A stretch of DNA of 38,876 nt, from the NCBI GenBank assembly GCA_016931035.1, contig JAFGFN010000177.1:1-38876 (forward strand). Direction: 5' to 3'. Both the position numbers and the translations under genes were made by a program. The DNA is from Candidatus Sumerlaeota bacterium. Lineage in GTDB: Bacteria; Sumerlaeota; Sumerlaeia; UBA8349. The notes under the pieces were generated by a model that did not search any database, was not told where the DNA came from, and saw nothing but the letters and a program-made list of their open reading frames with translations. Below are positions 25,083-33,553 of this stretch, in pieces. Positions within the stretch are counted from its first letter, which is position 1. Each line of letters opens with the position of its first letter.

Positions 25083-26306
25083 GTGATCAAATCGTTCCTC
25101 AAGAAGAAGCGAAACAAGGGCGCGGGCGGTTCGGCGAAAAGCGGCGGGATCCAAGACCGCATCGACGCGATTCGCGCCAAGCAGGACCCGTCCGAAGAGG
25201 ACTCGACGAGTCCGAACGGCGGCGGTGCGGGGAAAGACGAGGATTCCGCAAACGGCGGCGCGAATTCGGAAGAAGAGGCGTTTCTCAAGCAGTTCGCGGA
25301 ACGAGTCGCAAGTCAGCCGCCTCGCGCGGCCCCGAGCCTTCCCGAGAGCCTCGCCGAGAGCAGTCGGGAGATGCGCGAGGCGTTGGCGCAGCGAGAGCGC
25401 AACGGTGGGGTCGTCCCCCCCAAACCGACGCCGCGCCCGGCTCCCGTCGCTCCTCCAACGCCGGCTCCGCGTCCGTCGCAATCCGTTACACCGCCGCCCT
25501 CTTCATCATCGCGTGCGACAGAGCCTGCGCCCGTCTCGTCGGGCGACCTGCCTCCCGAAGGCGCCATCCTCCATCTCGCTTCGGGGGAAAACCTGGTTTT
25601 CTGTCGCGACGTCCCCAACAAGACGTACCAACTCGTCGCGGTTCTCAACCCCGACGGGTCGGTTCACGCCGAGGGCGTTTACCTCCACGCTTACGAGTAC
25701 CGACGGATCGGTATGCTCGCGCCGGACCAGCTCCAGGAGATTCGCGAGCAGCGGCGCTGGCAGCGAGACCTGATCGTCTTTCATCTCGACGAGGTGAGAG
25801 ACGCCTCGCTGATTCCCGTACCGGGCGGGGCGGGTCCCGCGCCGGAGCGGCCCCCCGGGTCCAAGGTGGCCTCGCAATCCACCACCGAAACACGGCCCTT
25901 TCGCGCGGAGCCGGCCGAATCGGAGCCCGACGTTTACGACGATTTGGTCGAGTCTCTGAAAGAAGAATCGGTCGAGAGCCCGCAAGATGTGGGTGTCGAG
26001 TCGTCGCCAGAAGAAGAGGAGGAGGGCGACATTCGGGGCGCGTCCTCGTTTGGCCGTCTCGTACGGGCGCGCAAGGATCTGACGCGCGGCCGACGTTTCT
26101 CGATCAAGTTCGGCAATCGTGGGTGGGAGGCGGTCTATTGGGGCGAGGACGAACAGGGGTCCGTTGTGGCCCACAACACGAACGGACAATGGTCGTTGAT
26201 GCACCTGGACCTCAGTCGCTTCCGTGACTCTTTCGCGCTTCTGGGGGAGATTTCCGACAAGGAACGGACCGATCTCGAGAAGGCGCTTCGTCAGTCCCAT
26301 CGTTGA
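25083..26306 (+). CDS. Hydrophilic protein of unknown function
   Basis: A 407-residue protein starting with GTG; GGAAAG lies just upstream. It begins with a basic segment (MIKSFLKKKRNKG) and a low-complexity acidic and Pro-rich region up to about residue 150. A first folded segment (about 155-245: GAILHLASGENLVFCRDVPN, then YQLVAVLNPDGS) looks like beta strands. An acidic linker (about 265-325) leads to a second beta-rich segment (about 330-395: RFSIKFGNRGWEAVYWGEDE, then HNTNGQWSLMHLDL). No transmembrane helix, signal peptide or catalytic motif was seen. The two beta segments might be small binding domains. A strong terminator follows, so the gene is probably monocistronic. No family was recognised. 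Confidence 0.6.
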   Translation: MIKSFLKKKRNKGAGGSAKSGGIQDRIDAIRAKQDPSEEDSTSPNGGGAGKDEDSANGGANSEEEAFLKQFAERVASQPPRAAPSLPESLAESSREMREALAQRERNGGVVPPKPTPRPAPVAPPTPAPRPSQSVTPPPSSSSRATEPAPVSSGDLPPEGAILHLASGENLVFCRDVPNKTYQLVAVLNPDGSVHAEGVYLHAYEYRRIGMLAPDQLQEIREQRRWQRDLIVFHLDEVRDASLIPVPGGAGPAPERPPGSKVASQSTTETRPFRAEPAESEPDVYDDLVESLKEESVESPQDVGVESSPEEEEEGDIRGASSFGRLVRARKDLTRGRRFSIKFGNRGWEAVYWGEDEQGSVVAHNTNGQWSLMHLDLSRFRDSFALLGEISDKERTDLEKALRQSHR

Positions 26307-26348
26307 GTTGGGCCGGGAAACTCGGCAACTCCAGTCTGAAACCAATCG

Positions 26349-26390
26349 CGAGCCGTCCGATCTTTCCGAGTCGGACGGCTCGTTTGTTTT
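26349..26390 (+). terminator. Rho-independent terminator after the unknown 25083 gene
   Basis: A perfect 12-bp stem (CGAGCCGTCCGA / TCGGACGGCTCG) with a 10-nt loop is followed by TTTGTTTT. It starts 43 bp after the stop. Confidence 0.92.
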
Positions 26391-26433
26391 GGAGAGATGC
26401 GAGGCGTTTTCCGGAACTCGTCCGGGAAGGTTC

Positions 26434-27150
26434 TCAGTCGGTTTCGAGCGCCGCGTCGCACGGCGCAAGCAGGCGCGTCTTTGTCAGGTAGAGGAAAGGG
26501 GTGTCGATCGCGGCGACGACGATCTTGACGATGTAGGTGAACACGATCATGTTGAAGATCGGAAAGCCCGTTCCCGCGAAAGCGAGAACCGTGAAGACGA
26601 TCGTGTCGACAAACTGCGACACCCAGGTAGAGGCGTTGTTGCGCAACCAGAGGAATCGTCCCTTGGTCGCTCTTCTCCAGAATCCGTAGAGCCACACGTC
26701 CAGGTGCTGCACGATGAGGTACGACACCATCGAGGCGCCGACGATGCGCCAGGACAGGCTGAACAGTCTGTTCATCGCCGCGTGGGCGCCCAGCGTCGGT
26801 TGACCGTCCAGTTCCGCGTCGAAGGCGTTGGGCGCATAGAGAAGGATCGTCTGGCTCATGAGAACGAAGAAGATGGAGACGAAGAAGCCGATCCGTACGG
26901 CGCGATAGGCCGCCTTCTTGCCATGGTGTTCGGCCAGGATGTCGGTGGTAAGGAAGACCGCGGCATAAAGGACGTTGCCGCCGGTCACGTCCATTCCGAA
27001 AAGCCGCATTTGCTTCATGACGAAGACGTTCATCAGGACCAGCATGGCGCACATGAGCGAGACGAGCCAGATCCGGCCCATCCGCGCGGCGAAGACGACG
27101 GCGCTCAGGACGATCAAGACGTGAAGGAAGAAAACGGCTTCGTTTGTCAT
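26434..27150 (-). CDS. Queuosine precursor transporter, YhhQ/QueT-like (Vut_1)
   Basis: A 238-residue integral membrane protein with about six hydrophobic segments. It matches the YhhQ (PF02592) family of preQ0/preQ1 uptake transporters: GNVLYAAVFLTTDILAEHHG (residues near 58-77), then GKKAAYRAVRIGF, and NNASTWVSQFVDTIVFTVLAF in the second half. Import lets the cell make the modified tRNA base queuosine without full de novo synthesis. ATG 27150 is preceded by AAGGAGA with an 11-nt spacing. It lies 80 bp after atpG in the same direction, so it may be transcribed together with the ATP synthase genes, and its 3' end converges on the unknown 25083 gene. Confidence 0.88.
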   Translation of the reverse strand: MTNEAVFFLHVLIVLSAVVFAARMGRIWLVSLMCAMLVLMNVFVMKQMRLFGMDVTGGNVLYAAVFLTTDILAEHHGKKAAYRAVRIGFFVSIFFVLMSQTILLYAPNAFDAELDGQPTLGAHAAMNRLFSLSWRIVGASMVSYLIVQHLDVWLYGFWRRATKGRFLWLRNNASTWVSQFVDTIVFTVLAFAGTGFPIFNMIVFTYIVKIVVAAIDTPFLYLTKTRLLAPCDAALETD

Positions 27151-27230
27151 GGTTGAACCGCGTCTCCTTGTTCCCGTGCTTCACACAGGAGAAGGATTCT
27201 ACATGCGAGTGACCGTTATTGAAACGCTTT

Positions 27231-28112
27231 TTATCCCTGTTGGAGGGCTTCGGCGCCGCCGACGATGTCGAGGAGGTCGCCGGTGATCGTGCCCTGGCGG
27301 GCCTTGTTGAGGCGTAGCGTCAGGCTGTCCACCAGCTCGTCGCAGTTCTTCGACGCGCTGTTCATTGCCAGCATGCGCGAGCTGTGTTCGGAGGTGAGAG
27401 CCTCGGCGACCGAGATGTGAATCTTGGAGTGAAGATAGGCGGGGATGAGTCGCTCGTAAACCCGCTCGCGGCTCGGCTCATAGAGGTAGAACCGTTCGGC
27501 GGCGTCTTTGCCTTTGTCGGTCCGGCTGAGCGACGCGGGATCGAAGGGCAGGAACTTTTGGAAGGTCGGCTTCGTGACGACGGTCGAAACGAAGGCGCTG
27601 TAGAAGAGGACGACCTCGTCGGTGGCGCCGCTCAGAAAGCGTTCGCAGAGAAACTCCGCGACGCGAACGGATTCTTCGAGGTCCGGTTTGCCCCCGAAGT
27701 CGGTGAACGCGTTGGCGATGCGTTCTTTGCGTCGGCGGAAATAGTCGTGGCCGCGGCGTCCGATGCAGACGAGTTCCACCTTCTCCTCGGCGCTCCCGCG
27801 CAGGAAGGCCTCGGTCTGACGGATCATGTTGGCGTTGTAGCTGCCGCAGAGTCCGCGGTCGGCCGTGTAGAGGACCAGGGTGGTGCGTTTGACATCGCGC
27901 CGGGCGAAGTAGGGGCTCGATGCGGCATCCTCTTGTTCGGCAAGCCGGCCGACCAGGGTTTCGAGATGGCGCACATAGGGGCGCGCCGAGAGGAGCATCC
28001 CTTGGACCCGGCGCAGTTTGGCCGCCGAGACCATTTCCATCGCGCGCGTGATCTGCTTGGTGCTGCGGATCGACCGCAGGCGGCGTCGGAGGACTTTCAA
28101 GGATTCGGGCAT
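27231..28112 (-). CDS. atpG: ATP synthase F1 subunit gamma
   Basis: A 293-residue central stalk subunit. The N-terminal coiled helix shows the family signature LRSIRSTKQITRAMEMVSAA and KLRRVQ. The middle has TADRGLCGSYNANM, and the C-terminal helix ends with EHSSRMLAMNSASKNCDE and NKARQGTITGDLLDIVGG. Rotation of gamma couples proton flow through F0 to ATP synthesis in the alpha-beta ring. This is the last ATP synthase gene of the cluster; beta (atpD) and epsilon (atpC) normally follow here but do not. The next gene downstream is the queuosine precursor transporter. Confidence 0.97.
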   Translation of the reverse strand: MPESLKVLRRRLRSIRSTKQITRAMEMVSAAKLRRVQGMLLSARPYVRHLETLVGRLAEQEDAASSPYFARRDVKRTTLVLYTADRGLCGSYNANMIRQTEAFLRGSAEEKVELVCIGRRGHDYFRRRKERIANAFTDFGGKPDLEESVRVAEFLCERFLSGATDEVVLFYSAFVSTVVTKPTFQKFLPFDPASLSRTDKGKDAAERFYLYEPSRERVYERLIPAYLHSKIHISVAEALTSEHSSRMLAMNSASKNCDELVDSLTLRLNKARQGTITGDLLDIVGGAEALQQG

Positions 28113-28165
28113 CGGGCGTCAGACTCCAATGCGGGATGCGGAACGGACTCGGAAAACGGTTGCGC

Positions 28166-29743
<1,578 letters not shown>

Positions 29744-29807
29744 GGTTGTTCTCCGTGGGTTCGGCGGCGTGGCGGGCCTGGGCCCACGATATTCCGAGAA
29801 CGCCGCG

Positions 29808-30362
29808 CTAGGCGATCTTCACGGCTTCGAGCCGCTCGCGTATCTCCTTCAGATAGTCTCGGATCGTCGTGTCGATCATCACGTCTCCGAAACGAAACAG
29901 GACGCCCGCGATCAGATGCGGGTCGGCGTTGAATCGGATGCGGAACCGCTTGCCGAAGAACCGTTCGAGGGTTTCGGTCAGGCGGTCCCTTTCGCCGGAC
30001 GGCAGCTCGATCGCCGTGCGGACCTCGGCGCCGTGGATGCCGCGGCGTTCCTCGATTTCCTGGATGAAGTATTCCATCAATCCCATCCAGAGGCCGCCGC
30101 GGTTCTTTTCCACGAGCATCAGGGTCAGATTCAGCATCAAAGGCGAGAGCCGTCCTTCGAACACGCGGCGCAGGAACGCCTGTTTCTCGTCCTTGCGGAT
30201 GGCGGGCCGTTCGAGCAGGACGAGGACGCTCGGGTGTTCCTTCAAGACCGTCAGGACGACGGCCGCCTCCTCGAACGCGGCGTCGAGCGCGCCCTGGCGC
30301 TCCGCCGCGTCGATCAGCGCGTCGCTGTAGATTTCGAGGACGGGGATGTTCTCTTCGCGCAT
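29808..30362 (-). CDS. atpH: ATP synthase F1 subunit delta
   Basis: A 184-residue OSCP/delta subunit that joins the peripheral stalk (subunit b) to the top of F1. The N-terminal six-helix domain ([20 protein letters not shown]) and the C-terminal pattern ([20 protein letters not shown], then [21 protein letters not shown]) are typical. ATG 30362 is chosen; 4 bp separate it from the atpF stop, which suggests coupled translation. An in-frame ATG at 30416 would start inside atpF and is unlikely. Confidence 0.95.
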   Translation of the reverse strand: MREENIPVLEIYSDALIDAAERQGALDAAFEEAAVVLTVLKEHPSVLVLLERPAIRKDEKQAFLRRVFEGRLSPLMLNLTLMLVEKNRGGLWMGLMEYFIQEIEERRGIHGAEVRTAIELPSGERDRLTETLERFFGKRFRIRFNADPHLIAGVLFRFGDVMIDTTIRDYLKEIRERLEAVKIA

Positions 30363-30366
30363 CGCG

Positions 30367-30870
30367 CTACAGTTTCCGTTTCTGAATCTCGTCGACGAAG
30401 GCGCCGACCAGCTCACGGTGTTTGGCCTCGTCGAGCCGCTCCTGGATCAGGCGCTCGGTGGCCTCGATCACCATCGCGATGATTTCTTCCTTGAGTTCGA
30501 GCCGGGCCTGTTCGAGTTGGATCTGGACGTTCGAGCGGGCTTTCTCGATGATCTCGACCGAGTCGGTGCGGGCCTTGAGGGCGATTTCCTCGGCGATCCG
30601 GCGTCCCCGGCTCACTTCTTCGAGCATCCGTTTGCGGGCTTCCTCGTCGATCTTCTGCAGGTGCTCGGCGTATTCGTCCTTGAGCGAAGCCACGCGCTTC
30701 TCGGCCTTCTGCAGGTCGTCGAACTGCGTGGCGATTCTCTGGCGGCGCTCGTCGAGCAGGCGCAGGATCGGCCCGACGGCGAAGATCTTCAGAAGCCAGA
30801 TGAAGATCAGGAACGCCACGAGGTGCGTGAACGCCACGGGCAAGAGAAGCGTGATGAGTTCGCTGTTCAC
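30367..30870 (-). CDS. atpF: ATP synthase F0 subunit b
   Basis: A 167-residue subunit with one N-terminal transmembrane helix (about 10-30, VAFTHLVAFLIFIWLLKIF) and a long charged coiled-coil stalk. The stalk holds F1 stationary while the rotor turns. AAGGAG lies 8 nt before the GTG start at 30870. It is a single copy, so the stalk is probably a homodimer. Confidence 0.94.
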   Translation of the reverse strand: MNSELITLLLPVAFTHLVAFLIFIWLLKIFAVGPILRLLDERRQRIATQFDDLQKAEKRVASLKDEYAEHLQKIDEEARKRMLEEVSRGRRIAEEIALKARTDSVEIIEKARSNVQIQLEQARLELKEEIIAMVIEATERLIQERLDEAKHRELVGAFVDEIQKRKL

Positions 30871-31039
30871 GGTTTCGCTCCTTGGGCTGCATGTATTGCA
30901 GCGCAGGTTTCCGGCCCGCGAAAAGAACGGACTGAAGGCCGCGCCCCAGGCGCCGCCCCTGCTTTCGCGGACGCGAACGGGCGACGTCGCCGCGTCGGCG
31001 CCGAGGCGCCGGCTCGCGGACGTCGGCCGCGGGGACGAA

Positions 31040-31264
31040 TCACTTGATCAAGTAGACCGAGATCAGGGCGTAGATCGTCAGCGCCTCGATGAAGGCGCAA
31101 CCGATGATCATCGAGACCATGATCTTGCCCGACGCCTCGGGTTGCCGTCCCGTCGCCTCCATGGCGGCTCCGACGGCGCGTCCCAAGCCCAAGCCCGAGC
31201 CGAGCGCAGCAATGCCCAGGCCGATGGGATACGCGAGTTTCAACAAGTCCAGTGCCTGCTCCAT
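31040..31264 (-). CDS. atpE: ATP synthase F0 subunit c
   Basis: A 74-residue hairpin of two transmembrane helices that forms the rotor ring in the membrane. Helix 1 has the Gly-rich [14 protein letters not shown], the polar loop is RQPEA, and helix 2 carries the ion-binding Glu in [14 protein letters not shown]. The Gln found at the sodium site of helix 1 in sodium-type rings is replaced by Leu here, so a proton-driven ring is more likely. A good ribosome site (GGAGG, 8 nt) precedes ATG 31264. Confidence 0.97.
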   Translation of the reverse strand: MEQALDLLKLAYPIGLGIAALGSGLGLGRAVGAAMEATGRQPEASGKIMVSMIIGCAFIEALTIYALISVYLIK

Positions 31265-31316
31265 GACTCAATCCTCCAACGTGCGAGTTTGACTTAGCGC
31301 CAAAGGGCGCGAAACG

Positions 31317-31482
31317 ATTGCGGATTGCGGATTGGGGATTGCGGATTTGTGAAGAAACGACGCGCGTGCGCGAGATTCCGCTTCCTCCGTGTTTCCGCGG
31401 GCGCGGCGCTGCGCCCTTTCCTCAATCTCCAATCCGCGATCCGAAATCTCCAATTCCTTTCAAATTCCCAATCCGAAATCCC
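31317..31482. repeat. Inverted pair of 7-bp tandem repeat arrays between atpE and atpB
   Basis: The left array (31317-31344) is four ATTGCGG-type heptamers: ATTGCGG, ATTGCGG, ATTGGGG, ATTGCGG. The right array (31423-31482) has about eight degenerate heptamers, for example CAATCTC, CAATCCG, CGATCCG, AAATCTC, CAATTCC, then AAATTCC, CAATCCG, AAATCCC after a 4-nt phase slip. The right array is the reverse orientation of the left. Between them lies a 6-bp GC hairpin (31399-31416). The atpB stop codon follows directly at 31483. Confidence 0.75.
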
Positions 31483-32538
31483 TTAATGGTGTTCCTCCTC
31501 GTGAGGCAATACCAAGAGAACATAAACGCAAGCGAGAAGCGCGAAGATGAGCGCTTGGATAATGCTCGTCAGAGTGGCCAGAAACATGAACGGCAGGTGG
31601 AGCGGGATTCCGACGATGGGGTTGGCCACGTGCATCACGGGGCGAGTGAAAAGGGCGGTGAGCGAGATTCCAAGAACCGTGAAGACGCCGAGAAGAATGT
31701 CTTCGCCGAGGATGTTTCCGAACAGACGCAACGAGAGGCTGAACGGCTTGACGAGCTCGGAGATCAGCTCGAGAACGAAAATGAAGGGCGAGAACAGCCA
31801 CTGGACAAACGATCGCGGGTTGCCGGCCAGGTGCAGGAAGTATTGCTTGGGATGAGACAGGCCGTTGGCGAGCACGTAGAAGAAGACGCACGCCCCGAGG
31901 ACGATGTTGCATTGAAACGCGCTGGTGGAGGATTTCATGAAGGGAACGAGTCCCATCAGGTTGTTGAAGAGAATAAAGAAGAACAGGCCCAGGAGGAACG
32001 GTACGTGGCGCGGGCCATGCGTCGTGCCCAGGACGGAGACGAAGAAGTTGCTCATTCCTTCGATCAGGATTTCGACGGCGCCTTGCGCGCGGTCCGGGAT
32101 CATGGCCCGCTTGCGCACCGCACGGCGGACCACGAGGATTACGATCAGAACGGTCAAAAAGGCGAAGAAGACGTTCTGGTTCGTCTTGTGAACGGTGGCT
32201 TGGAACTGGGCCTTTTGCGGCTCGAACTGCAGGGTCTCGGGATGGGCGGAGTCGGCCACGTGCTCGGCGTAGTGGGCCGGGTCGCCCACGTAGGGATCGA
32301 AATGCTTGATCACGTCGTGGGAGAACGTGCCGGGTTCGTTGAAGGAGCTCTTGGACAGAAGGTTCCAGAAGTTCTCGAGCTCGGGGACCCCATGGCCGCC
32401 GCCGTGTTCCCCTTCGTGGCCGCCCGTCTCGTGCGAAGGCGCGGCGACGTGAGCGTCGTCGACGTGGACGTCGCTCGCGTGCGCCGAGGCGGCGGGGTTG
32501 GACTCGGGGCGCGGGACTGTATCGACGGGGTCGGTCAT
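31483..32538 (-). CDS. atpB: ATP synthase F0 subunit a
   Basis: A 351-residue stator channel subunit. It starts with a His-rich, acidic, soluble extension of about 120 residues (HASDVHVDDAHVAAPSHETG, then HEGEHGGGHG) before the first transmembrane helix (NVFFAFLTVLIVILVV). Later helices include LLGLFFFILFNNLMGLVPF and the signature SLSLRLFGNILGE, whose Arg faces the c ring. The last helix is LTSIIQALIFALLACVYVLLVL. Subunits of this length with a long N-terminus occur in Bacteroidetes- and Planctomycetes-type ATP synthases. The His-rich part could bind metal or proton; this is inference. Confidence 0.95.
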   Translation of the reverse strand: MTDPVDTVPRPESNPAASAHASDVHVDDAHVAAPSHETGGHEGEHGGGHGVPELENFWNLLSKSSFNEPGTFSHDVIKHFDPYVGDPAHYAEHVADSAHPETLQFEPQKAQFQATVHKTNQNVFFAFLTVLIVILVVRRAVRKRAMIPDRAQGAVEILIEGMSNFFVSVLGTTHGPRHVPFLLGLFFFILFNNLMGLVPFMKSSTSAFQCNIVLGACVFFYVLANGLSHPKQYFLHLAGNPRSFVQWLFSPFIFVLELISELVKPFSLSLRLFGNILGEDILLGVFTVLGISLTALFTRPVMHVANPIVGIPLHLPFMFLATLTSIIQALIFALLACVYVLLVLPHEEEHH

Positions 32539-32584
32539 GGGCGATTCTTGCGACTGCTCGAAATCGTGAAACCGTTTTTGCGCG

Positions 32585-33037
32585 CTACGGCGCCGGGTTT
32601 TCCCCGGAATCCGCCTTTCCCGGTTCCGGCGACGAAGTCCTTTGGACGACTGCCGCGCCCATAGCCTTCAGAAACATCACCAGGAACGGGGTGTTCATCC
32701 CACCCAGAAAGGCGGTCAGATTGCGCGGTCCGCGGATTCCGACCGCGGCGGCCAGCGCGACCGCCACTCCCAGCCACATCAATTTGGCCGACACGAGCAC
32801 AGTCAGAGGACCCGTGCGACGACGACCCAGGAGTTCCTTCGCTCCCAACCGCCAGAGCCAGAGGTTCGCCACCATCCAGAAAGCGAAGACAAGGTAGCGT
32901 CCGGCACAACCCGGTCCGACATAGACGGTCAAGAAGAGTCCAGTCAGAAGGGCGATGCCCACCGACGCCTGCATCGAGCGGCGGAAAAACCCCTCTGGTC
33001 GAATTATCGGTCGGCTGTCGGGATTCTTGAACGTCAT
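32585..33037 (-). CDS. AtpI-like ATP synthase-associated membrane protein
   Basis: A 150-residue protein with about four hydrophobic segments (residues 22-42, 46-66, 80-100 and 105-125) and a short charged C-terminus. Its place between atpZ and atpB, and the small polytopic form, match the ATP synthase I/AtpI (AtpR-like) subunits that aid c-ring assembly and, in some bacteria, magnesium uptake. Sequence conservation in this family is poor, so the name rests mainly on location. ATG 33037 has only a weak ribosome site. Confidence 0.65.
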   Translation of the reverse strand: MTFKNPDSRPIIRPEGFFRRSMQASVGIALLTGLFLTVYVGPGCAGRYLVFAFWMVANLWLWRLGAKELLGRRRTGPLTVLVSAKLMWLGVAVALAAAVGIRGPRNLTAFLGGMNTPFLVMFLKAMGAAVVQRTSSPEPGKADSGENPAP

Positions 33038-33075
33038 CTATGTTGGACTTTCCCGCCGACTCCACGATCCGCCGC

Positions 33076-33321
33076 TCATTTCAGCTCCGACTGTATGCGC
33101 CGGATCAGACGGATCGTTTCTCGAACCCCCGCCGCGAAGCCCAGGACCAGCCCGACGATCCCTACCGCCTGCGGCTTGTCGAACAGCCCTCCGATCCAGC
33201 GCCCCAAATAGAATCCCACGAGGGGGGAAACAGCCAGGATGGTAGGTATGGCCAGGGCCACGCCCGCGAGGCGAAGCTGGCGCGTGTACTCGGGTCGCGA
33301 GTTTCCGGGGTCGTTTCTCAT
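33076..33321 (-). CDS. AtpZ/AtpI small membrane protein
   Basis: An 81-residue protein with two transmembrane helices (about 17-39 and 52-68) separated by the motif GFYLGRWIGGLFD, the signature of the AtpZ/AtpI (PF09527) family found at the head of ATP synthase operons, where it may aid assembly or magnesium transport. AAGAGGGG lies about 10 nt before ATG 33321. It is the promoter-proximal gene of the cluster; the 38-bp gap to the AtpI-like gene suggests a shared transcript. Confidence 0.85.
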   Translation of the reverse strand: MRNDPGNSRPEYTRQLRLAGVALAIPTILAVSPLVGFYLGRWIGGLFDKPQAVGIVGLVLGFAAGVRETIRLIRRIQSELK

Positions 33322-33420
33322 TCGACCGATGCCCCTCTTGTTCTTAATCGGTTCTGAGCGGCGAGTTCAAAACGGCAAGAAACGACAGCGCCACTTCTGG
33401 TTTCGACGTGGACGGATCGA

Positions 33421-33553
33421 TAGTGGTCCGTCGACTTCATCGTGATGGACTGCGCGCCGTTTTGAGTACAGGCTTCAGCCTGCTCTTTATCGGCACAAGA
33501 GCAACCTGAAGGTTGCACTCAGAACCCCTCATTGCGGAGTTGACGGACCACTA
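33421..33553. mobile_element. 133-bp MITE-like element carrying a REP-type hairpin pair
   Basis: Near-identical 18-bp terminal inverted repeats are present: TAGTGGTCCGTCGACTTC at 33421-33438 and its complement at 33536-33553 (two mismatches). Each ends in TA, as expected for target-site duplication by Tc1/IS630-type transposition. Inside is an inverted pair of 24-bp arms (33464-33487 and 33497-33520), each itself a small hairpin (CAGGCT-TC-AGCCTG and CAACCT-GA-AGGTTG). No ORF is inside, so the element would need a transposase in trans. The right end overlaps the stop codon of the next gene. Confidence 0.65.

Noticed and set aside
31399-31416. GC hairpin as a terminator inside the atp operon
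   Set aside because: Stem is only 6 bp and no T-run follows in the operon's direction; it is more likely the apex of the repeat element.
31317-31482. Heptad arrays as a CRISPR array
   Set aside because: Units are 7 bp with no spacers, and no cas genes are nearby.
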